Source: RGIG1828 sp045586905 (lineage in GTDB: Bacteria > Bacillota > Clostridia > UMGS1810). Taken from it: 44,281 nucleotides of DNA. Within the stretch, counting starts at the first letter, position 1, and each line of letters begins with the position of its first letter. Location: NCBI GenBank assembly GCA_045586905.1, contig JAZNBF010000044.1:1-44281 (forward strand). The letters run 5' to 3'. Under the pieces are notes generated by a model that saw only the letters and a program-made list of their open reading frames with translations, searched no databases and was not told the DNA's origin. Positions 25,498 to 34,146 of the stretch are shown one piece after another. Both the position numbers and the translations under genes were made by a program.

Positions 25498-25528
25498 TTT
25501 TCTTTTGCTCGCTATGGAGTGATTTTAT

Positions 25529-26794
25529 ATGATTAAACCCCTTGCCGATATAATGCGTCCAACAAAAATTGAAGATTTTGTCGGTCAGAGGCATATAATA
25601 GGAGAGAATAAGCTTCTCACAAACATAATTGCAAGCGGCGATATCGCAAACATGATATTTTTTGGCCCATCGGGTACAGGAAAAACAACACTTGCCAACA
25701 TTTGCGCATCGGTGAGCAACAAGAAGCTCTATAAGCTCAATGCCACCAACGCTTCCACTAAAGATATCAAAGAGATTGCATCAGAAATCAATTCTCTTGA
25801 AGCATCAAACGGGATACTTTTATATCTTGATGAAATACAAAATTTCAATAAAAAGCAGCAACAATCCCTGCTTGAGTATATTGAAAACGGAAGCATCACG
25901 CTTATTGCAAGCACAACCGAAAATCCATATTTTTACGTATACAATGCAATATTGTCGCGATGCACAGTTGTCGAGTTCAAACCCATAGAGGAAGAAGATA
26001 TAGTAAAAGCACTCAACAGAGCATGCTTGAAAATAGGAGAGGTTTATCCTTCAAAAAACATTTCTGTCACCGATGATGCCATCCTGCATATTGCCCGTGC
26101 ATCCTATGGTGATGTCAGAAAGGCAATAACTGCTCTGGAAATGTCAATTAAAAGCAAGCTTGCAATTCTTGATGAAACCATCGTTATAAACCAAAGTGAT
26201 GCTTTGGAGGTCACGCAAAAGTCTGCTTTCTATTTTGACAAAGATTCCGACAATCATTACGATGCACTGAGTGCTTTCCAAAAATCAATCAGAGGTAGTG
26301 ATCCCGATGCAGCAGTTCACTATCTTGCCCGTCTGATTGAAGGCGGTGACCTAATTTCAATCTGCAGAAGACTGTTGGTTATAGCTGCAGAAGATGTGGG
26401 ACTTGCATATCCAAATGCTATTGCCATTACAAAGGCTTGTGTTGATTCGGCTCTGCAGCTTGGATTCCCCGAAGCCCGCATTCCATTAAGTGAAGCAGTG
26501 TTGTTTCTTTCGTGCTTGCCTAAATCCAATTCTGCAATATGCGCCATAGATGAAGCACTTTCCGACATAAGAAACGGCAATGCAGGATCCGTACCATCTC
26601 ATCTGAGGGATGGTCACTATGGAGGAGCTCAGGATCTTGGCAGAGCTATTGGATACCTTTATCCGCACAACTATCCTAATTCATATGTGAAACAACAGTA
26701 TTTACCCGACAATCTGGTTGATAAAAAATATTATAAACCTGGTTTAAATGCTACTGAAGATAAATTCAGATCATATCTTGAAAAGCTTAAATAA
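25529..26794 (+). CDS. rarA: Replication-associated recombination protein RarA (MgsA), AAA ATPase
   Basis: 421 residues, the typical length. RarA is a clamp-loader-like AAA+ ATPase that acts at stalled replication forks. The N-terminal RPTKIEDFVGQRHI is the RuvB/clamp-loader-like entry. Walker A is GPSGTGKTTLA (about 49-59), Walker B LYLDEIQNFNK, and sensor 1 ASTTENPYF. The C-terminal tetramerisation region contains the diagnostic RDGHYGGAQDLGRAIGYLYP. It lies 31 nt after glyA with the site GGAGTG. Confidence 0.95.
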   Translation: MIKPLADIMRPTKIEDFVGQRHIIGENKLLTNIIASGDIANMIFFGPSGTGKTTLANICASVSNKKLYKLNATNASTKDIKEIASEINSLEASNGILLYLDEIQNFNKKQQQSLLEYIENGSITLIASTTENPYFYVYNAILSRCTVVEFKPIEEEDIVKALNRACLKIGEVYPSKNISVTDDAILHIARASYGDVRKAITALEMSIKSKLAILDETIVINQSDALEVTQKSAFYFDKDSDNHYDALSAFQKSIRGSDPDAAVHYLARLIEGGDLISICRRLLVIAAEDVGLAYPNAIAITKACVDSALQLGFPEARIPLSEAVLFLSCLPKSNSAICAIDEALSDIRNGNAGSVPSHLRDGHYGGAQDLGRAIGYLYPHNYPNSYVKQQYLPDNLVDKKYYKPGLNATEDKFRSYLEKLK

Positions 26795-26817
26795 ACAAAT
26801 TTTTAGGAGGTTATTTT

Positions 26818-27189
26818 ATGAATTTCAATTTTGATTTTGACAAGATTAAAAAAAGTATCACTGCAACTGCAAAAAAAGTAAAAGAGGTTTCGGAAAACGC
26901 ACTTGAAACTGCAAAGTACAAAGTAAAACTTTCCGAAGTTAAATCCAACATCAACGAAAAATATATGGAAATCGGAAAGCTTGTTTATGAAAGTGACGAC
27001 AGCACCGACATTACATCAAAACTTCAGATGATCTGCGATGAAATTACAGAACTTAAGGCAAGTGCTGATGACATGCAGGATTCCATCGACGATTTGATGA
27101 ACAAAAAAACTTGTCCTTATTGTTCTGCTTCTGTTGACAAAAAACATTCTTTTTGTCCTGAATGCGGAAGAGGATTTGACGAAGAATAA
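26818..27189 (+). CDS. Small coiled-coil protein with C-terminal zinc ribbon
   Basis: 123 residues. The first 90 are helical, rich in Lys, Glu and Ser, and predicted coiled coil (KKVKEVSENALETAKYKVKL, IGKLVYESDD, ICDEITELKASADDMQD). The last 30 form a zinc ribbon with CPYC and CPEC separated by about 13 residues. Proteins of this type are common in Clostridia and have no established role. It has a strong AGGAGG site and a terminator directly after. Last gene of the glyA-rarA operon. Confidence 0.8.
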   Translation: MNFNFDFDKIKKSITATAKKVKEVSENALETAKYKVKLSEVKSNINEKYMEIGKLVYESDDSTDITSKLQMICDEITELKASADDMQDSIDDLMNKKTCPYCSASVDKKHSFCPECGRGFDEE

Positions 27190-27191
27190 TG

Positions 27192-27225
27192 AAAAAAGCT
27201 TTGTGCACATGCACAAAGCTTTTTT
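27192..27225. terminator. Bidirectional rho-independent terminator
   Basis: AAAAAAGCTTTGTGCA (27192-27207) and its exact complement TGCACAAAGCTTTTTT (27210-27225), with A and T runs outside. It separates the glyA operon (+) from the convergent hemZ operon (-). Confidence 0.92.
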
Positions 27226-27248
27226 TGTGGAATCGAATTTCATATATT

Positions 27249-28679
27249 TTACTGAAATGAGGCAAACAATGTCCGTTTTCTTTCTATCATTTCATCAATT
27301 CTATTTATATATTCCGATACTTCTTTAACATTAAAAACCCGTTCTATTCTGTCGTCTGCAACAAGTTTTGTTGAACCTCCCGCACCAAGTGCAATAATAG
27401 GCTGTACTTCTTCCATAATATATATATTATACAAACATTCATGCCCTGGCATGCAATACCCGACATTTTCGAGATTGCCGAGCATGTTTTTTTGTCTGTA
27501 CATATAGTAGGGGATTTTTCCTGCTTCAATGAGAGAAGAATGAGCCATATCAAGCATCCTGTTTACTGTGTTTGATGCACTGAGAGTGTACATATTATAG
27601 CTCATATCAAGATAAGAACCGTGTTTTATACTCATCGTATGTACGGTAATGCTTTCCGGATTCAGATTTGTCAGTGCAGACAGTGTCGCTGAAAAATCTT
27701 CAACAGTCTCATCCGGCAGTCCTGCTATTATATCACAGTTAATGTGTTTAAACCCCATTTTTCTTGCAAGCTCAAACTTATCAAAAAAATCTTCGCTGGT
27801 GTGATTTCTTCCTATAATTCTTAGTGTTTTATTGTTTAAGGTCTGAGGATTGATACAAATTCTCTTTATATTGTGTTTTAGCAGTATTTCAAGTTTTTTT
27901 CTGTCTATTGTATCCGGTCTTCCTGCCTCAAAAGTAATCTCTCTTACCAGACTCAGGTCAAAGTTTTCTTTGAGTGTAGTCAGTATATCATCTATCTGTT
28001 CTGCAGTTAGTGCTGTTGGAGTACCTCCACCAAAATATATGGTTTCTATAACTCTGGATTTGACATAACTTGTATTTGCAATTGAGACTATCTCTTTTTT
28101 CAGAGCTTCCACGTAAGGTAGAGTTAGTTTGTTTGAAAAAGCGACAGACTGTGAAGTGAAAGAGCAATATAAGCATCTTGTCGGGCAAAACGGGATGCCG
28201 ATGTAAAGGCTGATACCGTTTGTCAGTAGGGCATCAATGTGTTTGGTTTCATTGCTTTCTACCTCTGTGGCCAACAATGCTTTTTCTTCAGAACATTTAT
28301 ACTCCGAAATCAGATAATCTTCAGGTTTTTCACCGTAGTTTTGCCTGTGCTCACGCACCATTTTTGACGGTCTAATTCCGGTCAGTATTCCCCAAGGGAG
28401 ATTTATGCCTGTCACATTCTTTAATGCTTCAAACACTGTCTCTTTCAATCTGTTTTTGCTATACATAGATGAATTCATCAGGCATTCATGTGTCTTATTA
28501 TCTATACTGACTTTTGCATAATATGTGTGAGTTTCGCTATTTTGAATGTGCTGGGACAAAACATAATCTTCGTCACCTGGTATATCCAATACGAATTCAA
28601 TGCTCATCTTAGGGAAAAACGCATTGATTATTTCTCTGATTGCATATTCTTCTTTGTGATCAATAAGTATTACTTTCAT
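27249..28679 (-). CDS. hemZ: HemZ-type coproporphyrinogen III oxidase-like radical SAM protein
   Basis: 476 residues. A clostridial HemZ-specific N-terminal domain (about 160 residues) precedes a radical SAM domain with CPTRCLYC, the Cys-x3-Cys-x2-Cys ligands of the [4Fe-4S] cluster, followed by YFGGGTPTALTAEQ and the HemN-like CDIIAGLPDET. The C-terminal HemN-like region includes PYYMYRQKNM. HemZ is named for oxygen-independent coproporphyrinogen oxidation. In heme-poor clostridia the true role is uncertain. I start at ATG 28679, served by GGTGAT that overlaps the stop of the upstream gene; ATG 28694 has no site. Last gene of the recJ-rel-MBL-hemZ operon. Confidence 0.9.
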   Translation of the reverse strand: MKVILIDHKEEYAIREIINAFFPKMSIEFVLDIPGDEDYVLSQHIQNSETHTYYAKVSIDNKTHECLMNSSMYSKNRLKETVFEALKNVTGINLPWGILTGIRPSKMVREHRQNYGEKPEDYLISEYKCSEEKALLATEVESNETKHIDALLTNGISLYIGIPFCPTRCLYCSFTSQSVAFSNKLTLPYVEALKKEIVSIANTSYVKSRVIETIYFGGGTPTALTAEQIDDILTTLKENFDLSLVREITFEAGRPDTIDRKKLEILLKHNIKRICINPQTLNNKTLRIIGRNHTSEDFFDKFELARKMGFKHINCDIIAGLPDETVEDFSATLSALTNLNPESITVHTMSIKHGSYLDMSYNMYTLSASNTVNRMLDMAHSSLIEAGKIPYYMYRQKNMLGNLENVGYCMPGHECLYNIYIMEEVQPIIALGAGGSTKLVADDRIERVFNVKEVSEYINRIDEMIERKRTLFASFQ

Positions 28680-28683
28680 TACA

Positions 28684-29304
28684 TCACCATACAAAAGGGT
28701 TGTTGTCTATTTCGTGTTCAATAGTTGTTTCATTGCCATGACCGGGATATACAACTGTTGACGGGTCAAGAATATACAACTTGTTTTTTATTGAATTCAT
28801 AAGGTCATTGGTGCTCCCTTTCGGAAAATCTGTTCTTCCCACCGATTCGTAGAAAAGGGTGTCGCCCGATATCAATACATTGCCGGAATATAGGGCTATG
28901 CTTCCGGGAGTGTGTCCAGGTGTGGAAATTACTGTCATGTTAAAACCGTCAACGCCGATGGTATCGTTGTCATCTAATAGAATGTTGGCCTTATGCATGG
29001 GTGATTCTACTCCGAAATACATACACAGATTAAGCATGCCATCACTAAGCGCCAAATCGTCTCCTCTGCCGATGCACACCTTTGCATCTGTTGCATCACA
29101 AAGTGCATCAAGAGCACAAATATGGTCACTGTGGGCATGGGTGAGAACTATATATTTTACCTTAAGTGAAAGTTCATTTAGCTTTGACAAAATCGTATTG
29201 ATGTCTGAAGCAGGATCAACAACAATAGCTTCTTTACTGTTGTCGTCATAGATGATATAGCAGTTTGTGTTCAAAGGTCCAAGTGTCAGACATTCAATTT
29301 TCAT
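28684..29304 (-). CDS. Metallo-beta-lactamase-fold hydrolase (glyoxalase II-like)
   Basis: 206 residues with the binuclear metal motif LTHAHSDHICAL (about 55-66), then STPGHTPGS for the third histidine, ISGDTLF for the bridging Asp, and YPGHGNET for the last His. This is the short YqgX/YcbL-like branch of hydroxyacylglutathione-hydrolase-like proteins that lacks the glyoxalase II C-terminal substrate domain, so glutathione is not necessarily the substrate. Start N-terminus MKIECLTLGPLNTNCYII is typical. It is regularly found between rel and hemZ or hisS in Firmicutes, as here. Confidence 0.9.
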   Translation of the reverse strand: MKIECLTLGPLNTNCYIIYDDNSKEAIVVDPASDINTILSKLNELSLKVKYIVLTHAHSDHICALDALCDATDAKVCIGRGDDLALSDGMLNLCMYFGVESPMHKANILLDDNDTIGVDGFNMTVISTPGHTPGSIALYSGNVLISGDTLFYESVGRTDFPKGSTNDLMNSIKNKLYILDPSTVVYPGHGNETTIEHEIDNNPFVW

Positions 29305-29325
29305 AACATATACCTTCTCTCATAA

Positions 29326-31512
29326 TCAGTGATTTCTTGTAACCTCAATGATATCTTTTATGTTATTCAGCTTTGTCATAAGGTTGTCAAGTTGTGTGGT
29401 ATTCTTGATTTCAATACTTGCTTCAATAATGGCAAGCTCATCTTTTGTGGTTCTTGCATTAAGTGATTTCATATTGACTTTAACATCACTCATAGCATTT
29501 GCAATATCGATAAGGAGACCGTTTCTGTTGTTGGCAGAAATTTTAAGATGTGCAAGATAAAAATCTTCTTTGCAATCTTCCCAAAATACATCAATCAGAC
29601 GTTTTTTCTCTTCGTCGTCAGTATAAGCCGCTGCAATATTTACGCAGTCCTGTCTGTGAACAGAAACACCTCGTCCACGGGTTATATAGCCCACAATCTT
29701 GTCACCGGGCACAGGATTACAACAACCCGAAAACCTTATCAGACAGTTGTCAGCACCGTTGACTACAACACCGCTTGAAGAAGATGATTTGCCTGTCTTC
29801 TTTGGTGTGTTGTTGATTTCGAGAAGCTTTTTCTCGGGATCGGTATTTCTTTTTTTGTATTCATCTTTTAACTTGCTGATAACATTATTCAGTTGCACGC
29901 CACCATAACCGATGTTTGAATACAAATCATCTGTACAGGCAAAGCCATAGCGTTTTACAAGTATTTCAATATATTCGGGTGATGTCAGACCGAGCGCACC
30001 ATATCCTTGTCGCTTTACTTCTTTTTCGAGCATGTCTTTGCCCTTGACAATATTTTCTTCTCTGCTTTCTTTTTTGAACCACTGGTGAATTTTATTTCTT
30101 GCCTGACTTGTTTTAACTATCTGGAGCCAGTCGCGGCTTGGACCATGAATAGCAGATGAAGTAACAATGTCAACAATATCACCGTTTTGGAGCTGATAGT
30201 CGAGGTTGACAATTTTTCCGTTTACTTTTGCGCCCTGCATTTTACAGCCTATCGCACTGTGTATAGCAAATGCAAAATCGATGGGGGTGGCTCCGGTAGG
30301 AAAACTAAAGACATCTCCCTTAGGTGAAAAAACAAAAACCTGGTCTGTAAACATGTCGATGCGCAAAGCCTGCAAAAACTCTTCTTCATCTTTCGAATCC
30401 TGTTGTATTTCAAGTAGTTGTTTTATCCACTGGAATTTCTGATCAAGTTCATTGTCAATTGCACTTGATTTTCCTTCTTTATATTTCCAGTGTGCACACA
30501 CACCGTTTTCGGCAATTTCGTGCATTTCCCGTGTTCTTATCTGTATTTCAAAAGGTACACCTTCATTACCTATAACGGTAGTGTGGAGCGATTGATACAT
30601 GTTAGGCTTAGGCATAGCTATATAGTCTTTGAATCTGCCCGGCATTGGTTTGTAAAGCTCATGTGTTGCACCAAGAGCAGCATAGCAATCGCTTACATTT
30701 TCAGTGATTATTCTCACTGCAAACAAATCGTAAATCTGGTCGAGAGTCTTATTTTGAGTAAACATTTTTCTATAAATGCTGTAAAAATGCTTTGGTCTGC
30801 CATCGATTGTACATTTGATACCAAGCTCGGTGAGTCTGTCTTTTATGTCACGCTTAATTGTGTTAATATATTCTTCGCGTTCCTGTCTTTTTTGGCTGAT
30901 GCCTTCGACAATCTCATGGTATGCGACAGGATCGATATATTTAAGCGACATATCTTCGAGTTCCCATTTTATCTTATACATACCAAGCCTGTGAGCAAGT
31001 GGGGCATACACACTGAGAGTTTCACGCGCTTTTTCTCGTTGCTTTTCTTCGCTCATACTTATGAGTGTGGTCATGTTGTGAACACGGTCAGCAAACTTAA
31101 TAATAATAACCCTGATATCTGTTGCCATTGCCAAAAACATTTTTCTGAGATTTTCCATTTCGCGTTCTTCTTTGGTGAGAAATTGGATTTTGTCAAGTTT
31201 TGTTACACCATCCACCAGAAGAGCTACCTGAGCACCAAACATATCTTTAATGTCATCAATAGTGTAGTCTGTGTCTTCAACAACATCATGTAAAAGTGCA
31301 GCACAAACAGAGTCGACATCAAGTTTCATGTCGGCTACAATATCTGCAACAGCAAGAGGATGAGTTATATAAGGAGTGCCTGATTTCCTTTTCTGATCTC
31401 CGTGTGCAGTGCTGGCAAGTTCGTATGCTCGTTTTAATTTTTCGGGATTAAATTTTGGGATGTATTCGCTGACTTTGTTTATTAAATTTTCGAACGAAAT
31501 ATCATAATCCAT
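29326..31512 (-). CDS. relA: Bifunctional (p)ppGpp synthetase/hydrolase (Rel)
   Basis: 728 residues. The HD hydrolase domain is intact (AHGDQKRKSGTPYITHPLA, ALLHDVVEDTDYT with the HD-x-x-ED signature). The synthetase domain has RPKHFYSIYRKM and RFKDYIAMPKPNMYQSLHT. The RFKD form (not EFDD) is that of bifunctional Rel/SpoT enzymes. TGS (QVFVFSPKGDVFSFPTGA), a zinc-finger-like helical region (CLIRFSGCCNPVPGD) and a C-terminal ACT domain follow. It makes and degrades the stringent alarmone. Start ATG 31512 follows AGGAGTG; the GTG at 31521 lies in that site. It lies 25 nt after recJ. Confidence 0.96.
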   Translation of the reverse strand: MDYDISFENLINKVSEYIPKFNPEKLKRAYELASTAHGDQKRKSGTPYITHPLAVADIVADMKLDVDSVCAALLHDVVEDTDYTIDDIKDMFGAQVALLVDGVTKLDKIQFLTKEEREMENLRKMFLAMATDIRVIIIKFADRVHNMTTLISMSEEKQREKARETLSVYAPLAHRLGMYKIKWELEDMSLKYIDPVAYHEIVEGISQKRQEREEYINTIKRDIKDRLTELGIKCTIDGRPKHFYSIYRKMFTQNKTLDQIYDLFAVRIITENVSDCYAALGATHELYKPMPGRFKDYIAMPKPNMYQSLHTTVIGNEGVPFEIQIRTREMHEIAENGVCAHWKYKEGKSSAIDNELDQKFQWIKQLLEIQQDSKDEEEFLQALRIDMFTDQVFVFSPKGDVFSFPTGATPIDFAFAIHSAIGCKMQGAKVNGKIVNLDYQLQNGDIVDIVTSSAIHGPSRDWLQIVKTSQARNKIHQWFKKESREENIVKGKDMLEKEVKRQGYGALGLTSPEYIEILVKRYGFACTDDLYSNIGYGGVQLNNVISKLKDEYKKRNTDPEKKLLEINNTPKKTGKSSSSSGVVVNGADNCLIRFSGCCNPVPGDKIVGYITRGRGVSVHRQDCVNIAAAYTDDEEKKRLIDVFWEDCKEDFYLAHLKISANNRNGLLIDIANAMSDVKVNMKSLNARTTKDELAIIEASIEIKNTTQLDNLMTKLNNIKDIIEVTRNH

Positions 31513-31537
31513 ATAATTCACTCCTAGTGATGTTAAA

Positions 31538-33529
31538 TCAAATAATCAGATTCTGTTCTTTATATGTCTTTGACTGTGTAATGTCGGTCTTCAGATTGAA
31601 TCTTTCTCCCTGCCATACAAATACGTAATCTTCGGAAAAAGAGACTTCCAAAATAGACACATCAGCAAAAACCTCGATAGCCTTTTTTAGTCTGGTATTG
31701 CTGAGATGACAATTGAATCTTTCACTTATATTCTTCGAAAGCTCAGAGAGCGAGATTTTATTTTTTGATTTTGAAATGTATTCTTTTATAACAACAAAAA
31801 TACATCGCAGATTATCTATGCTGAATAAAGCTGATGAAGAAAATTTTGTGTCTTTGGTAATATATTGTACGTTATCAATTCCTCGGAAATTGTTCAGACC
31901 GATAGTACCTGCCAAGTCCAGATAGTCACCATATGAAATGTCAGACATTTTTTCTGCCATATTAAATGCAGGTGATGTAATAGTGCCACCGGGTCTTTTA
32001 AAAGATAAAAAGGCATGTTTACCGTCTTTGTGTATTTTAACATTTTGCACAGCTAAGTTTTTCAAAGAAAAAACAGGCATACGGTTGCCGATACCGTAAG
32101 GCTCAAGAATGGTGAGCTCATGAGCGTTTTTGAGCGTAATGTCATGTGGGGAAATTTCTGCATCAATTTTAATTTTTGGCACCATCATATCTTCTGTTAT
32201 AATGGTTTGGGCATATTCATTGATTGATTTGCGGAAAATTTCTATATTGCTTTCTTTTAAAGAAAAGCCTGCAGCGAGCTCGTGACCACCGTATTTGTCG
32301 AGGCAATGTGAAGCATTTGTCAGTGCATCAAACAGATTGAATCCCGGTATGCTTCTTCCCGATGCTTTGGCGGTGCCATCATTATCGGTTGATATAACCA
32401 TTGTTGGTTTATAATATTTTTCTGTTATTTTTGATGCCACAATGCCAATAACACCGTGGTGCCAACCCAATCCGGAAACAACAATAACATTATCATTATA
32501 GAGTTTATCATTTTCTATTATTTCCAAAGCATTTATGAGTATTTGCTGTTCGGTCGTCTGACGCATTTTATTGCCTTCATCGAGCTTTGCAGCAATTTCT
32601 TTTGCCCTCTCGTAGTCTTTGCACAAAAACAATTCCACCGAAAGATCTGCACTGCCAATTCTTCCCGCGGCATTGAGTCTGGGCGCAAGAGCAAAGCTGA
32701 TGCCAGACGAAGAAACACAATTTTTTTCTATGCCCGAAACTTCCATAAGTGCACACAGACCGGGGTTTTCAGTAGCGGAGAGCTTTTCGAGTCCGTAAGA
32801 AGCTATAAAACGATTTTCGCCGGTGAGGGGCACCATGTCGGAGATAGTGCCTATACAGACAAATTCGCAATACTTTTCGATTACACTGCTATCACATCCC
32901 GACAATGCATATATCAGTTTAAATGCAACACCTACGCCAGCAAGGTCTTTGTTAGGATAGGTGTGATCGCTGAGCTTGGGATTGATTATAGCCTTTGCGT
33001 CAGGTAATATATCAGTTGGGGTATGATGATCCGTTATAACAACGTCGATACATTTATCTTTGGCAAATGCAGTTTCACAAACAGCAGTTATTCCAACATC
33101 AACTGTGATAATAAGGTCTGTGCCTTTTTCAGACAACGACTCTATGGCATTTTTGTTAAGTCCATATCCTTCGTCTCCGCGGCTTGGAATGTAATATGAA
33201 ACATCTGCTCCGAGAGAGGTCAGATAATCATATAAGATGTATGTGGCAGTTATACCGTCGACATCATAGTCTCCAAAAACAACAATTTTCTCGTTTTTTT
33301 CAATGGAAGTTTTAATACAACTTACGGCATTTTCCATGCCGGAAAGCAAAAACGGATCGGCAAACTGTGAAACTTCAGGATATAGGAAAGCTTTAATTTG
33401 TGAATCCTCAGTTATGCCTCGGCTGACCAACACTTTTGACAGAATAGGTGATATATTAAATTTGGATGAAATGTCTTTTTCAAGCTCAGTATTACAATCG
33501 GGCATAACCCATTTTTTATTTAAAAACAA
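31538..33529 (-). CDS. recJ: Single-stranded-DNA-specific exonuclease RecJ
   Basis: About 663 residues. The DHH phosphoesterase motifs are present: VVFGDYDVDGITATYILYDYL, GYGLNKNAIESL, IITVDVGITA, VITDHHTPT, INPK, LAGVGVAFK. The DHHA1 half contains GWHHGVIGIVASKITEKYYKP and SGRSIPGFNLFDAL, with GGHELAAGFSL. After the OB-like domain there is a C-terminal extension (about 100 residues) that looks like a winged helix. RecJ is the 5'-3' exonuclease of RecF-pathway repair. The start is probably TTG at 33529 (FLNKKWVMPDC follows), preceded by GGTGTGA. The frame is open to 33568, but that end coincides with the likely transcription start. Confidence 0.93.
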   Translation of the reverse strand: MFLNKKWVMPDCNTELEKDISSKFNISPILSKVLVSRGITEDSQIKAFLYPEVSQFADPFLLSGMENAVSCIKTSIEKNEKIVVFGDYDVDGITATYILYDYLTSLGADVSYYIPSRGDEGYGLNKNAIESLSEKGTDLIITVDVGITAVCETAFAKDKCIDVVITDHHTPTDILPDAKAIINPKLSDHTYPNKDLAGVGVAFKLIYALSGCDSSVIEKYCEFVCIGTISDMVPLTGENRFIASYGLEKLSATENPGLCALMEVSGIEKNCVSSSGISFALAPRLNAAGRIGSADLSVELFLCKDYERAKEIAAKLDEGNKMRQTTEQQILINALEIIENDKLYNDNVIVVSGLGWHHGVIGIVASKITEKYYKPTMVISTDNDGTAKASGRSIPGFNLFDALTNASHCLDKYGGHELAAGFSLKESNIEIFRKSINEYAQTIITEDMMVPKIKIDAEISPHDITLKNAHELTILEPYGIGNRMPVFSLKNLAVQNVKIHKDGKHAFLSFKRPGGTITSPAFNMAEKMSDISYGDYLDLAGTIGLNNFRGIDNVQYITKDTKFSSSALFSIDNLRCIFVVIKEYISKSKNKISLSELSKNISERFNCHLSNTRLKKAIEVFADVSILEVSFSEDYVFVWQGERFNLKTDITQSKTYKEQNLII

Positions 33530-33571
33530 TATCACACCAACTTTTATTAAATACTGTGTATACAACAAAAT

Positions 33572-33600
33572 ATTATAACATTTTTTATCGATTTGTGCAA
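33572..33600 (-). promoter_or_regulatory. Promoter of the recJ-rel-MBL-hemZ operon
   Basis: Minus-strand TTGCAC (33595-33600), 17-bp spacer, TATAAT (33572-33577). The predicted start near 33566 leaves about 37 nt of leader to the TTG start of recJ, arguing against longer recJ starts. Confidence 0.6.
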
Positions 33601-33731
33601 GAAAAAAACAAAATATAACTGTATTTTAAATCGTTTTTATCTTATTAAATGATATAATGGGAAAATAATTGCAAAATTTGTTTATTTGAGGGGTATATTT
33701 GAACAAGTTTACCAAAATAATTAAATTTGTG

Positions 33732-33760
33732 TTGACTTTGATAAATAATTTTTGTAAACT
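33732..33760 (+). promoter_or_regulatory. Possible promoter of the HPr gene
   Basis: TTGACT (33732-33737), 17-bp spacer, TAAACT (33755-33760), 62 bp upstream of the HPr ATG. The -10 is imperfect; an isolated TATAAT at 33653-33658 has no good -35. Confidence 0.4.
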
Positions 33761-33821
33761 AAAACATATAATAGATAAATTTGAGCAAAATTCTATTCTT
33801 AACATAAAGGAGCGTTGCCAA

Positions 33822-34091
33822 ATGGTAGTTAAAGAAATTACTGTCCATAATCAAATCGGTCTTCACGCACGACCTGCTACTTTTTTCATTCAAAAAGCAA
33901 ATGAATTCAAATCAAGCATATGGATTTCCCGTGACGAAAGAAAAGTCAATGCCAAGAGTCTGCTTGGTGTTCTTTCCCTGGGCATAATAAAAGATACTGT
34001 CGTTACCATCGCTGCTGATGGTGAGGATGAAAACGAAGCAATCAATTCTTTGGTTGATCTTATCAATTCAAATTTCGTTGAAATTGTATAA
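33822..34091 (+). CDS. ptsH: HPr phosphocarrier protein
   Basis: 89 residues, the standard HPr size. The phosphorylation site is His15 in GLHARPATFF, and the regulatory Ser46 lies in NAKSLLGVLSLGI, so the protein should accept phosphate from Enzyme I and be a substrate of HPr kinase. That would let it act with CcpA in catabolite control. The start at 33822 with AAAGGAG is clear; the longer upstream frame is not conserved-looking. No other PTS genes are nearby, and it stands alone upstream of uvrC, as in several Clostridia. The symbol is by family; Crh is excluded because His15 is present. Confidence 0.93.
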   Translation: MVVKEITVHNQIGLHARPATFFIQKANEFKSSIWISRDERKVNAKSLLGVLSLGIIKDTVVTIAADGEDENEAINSLVDLINSNFVEIV

Positions 34092-34102
34092 TACATCTAA
34101 TT

Positions 34103-34132
34103 ACCCTGCATAAATTTGTGCAGGGTTTTTTG
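34103..34132 (+). terminator. Rho-independent terminator between HPr and uvrC
   Basis: ACCCTGCA (34103-34110) pairs with TGCAGGGT (34119-34126) around an 8-nt loop, followed by T5-6. Only about 15 nt separate it from the uvrC start, so uvrC depends on readthrough or on an unseen promoter. Confidence 0.8.
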
Positions 34133-34146
34133 TCAGATGGGTGGTG

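Noticed and set aside
33699..33821. An N-terminal extension of HPr (41 extra residues).
   Set aside because: The extension is AT-rich with no ribosome site at its start. AAAGGAG precedes the ATG at 33822, and the protein from there has exact HPr numbering (His15, Ser46).
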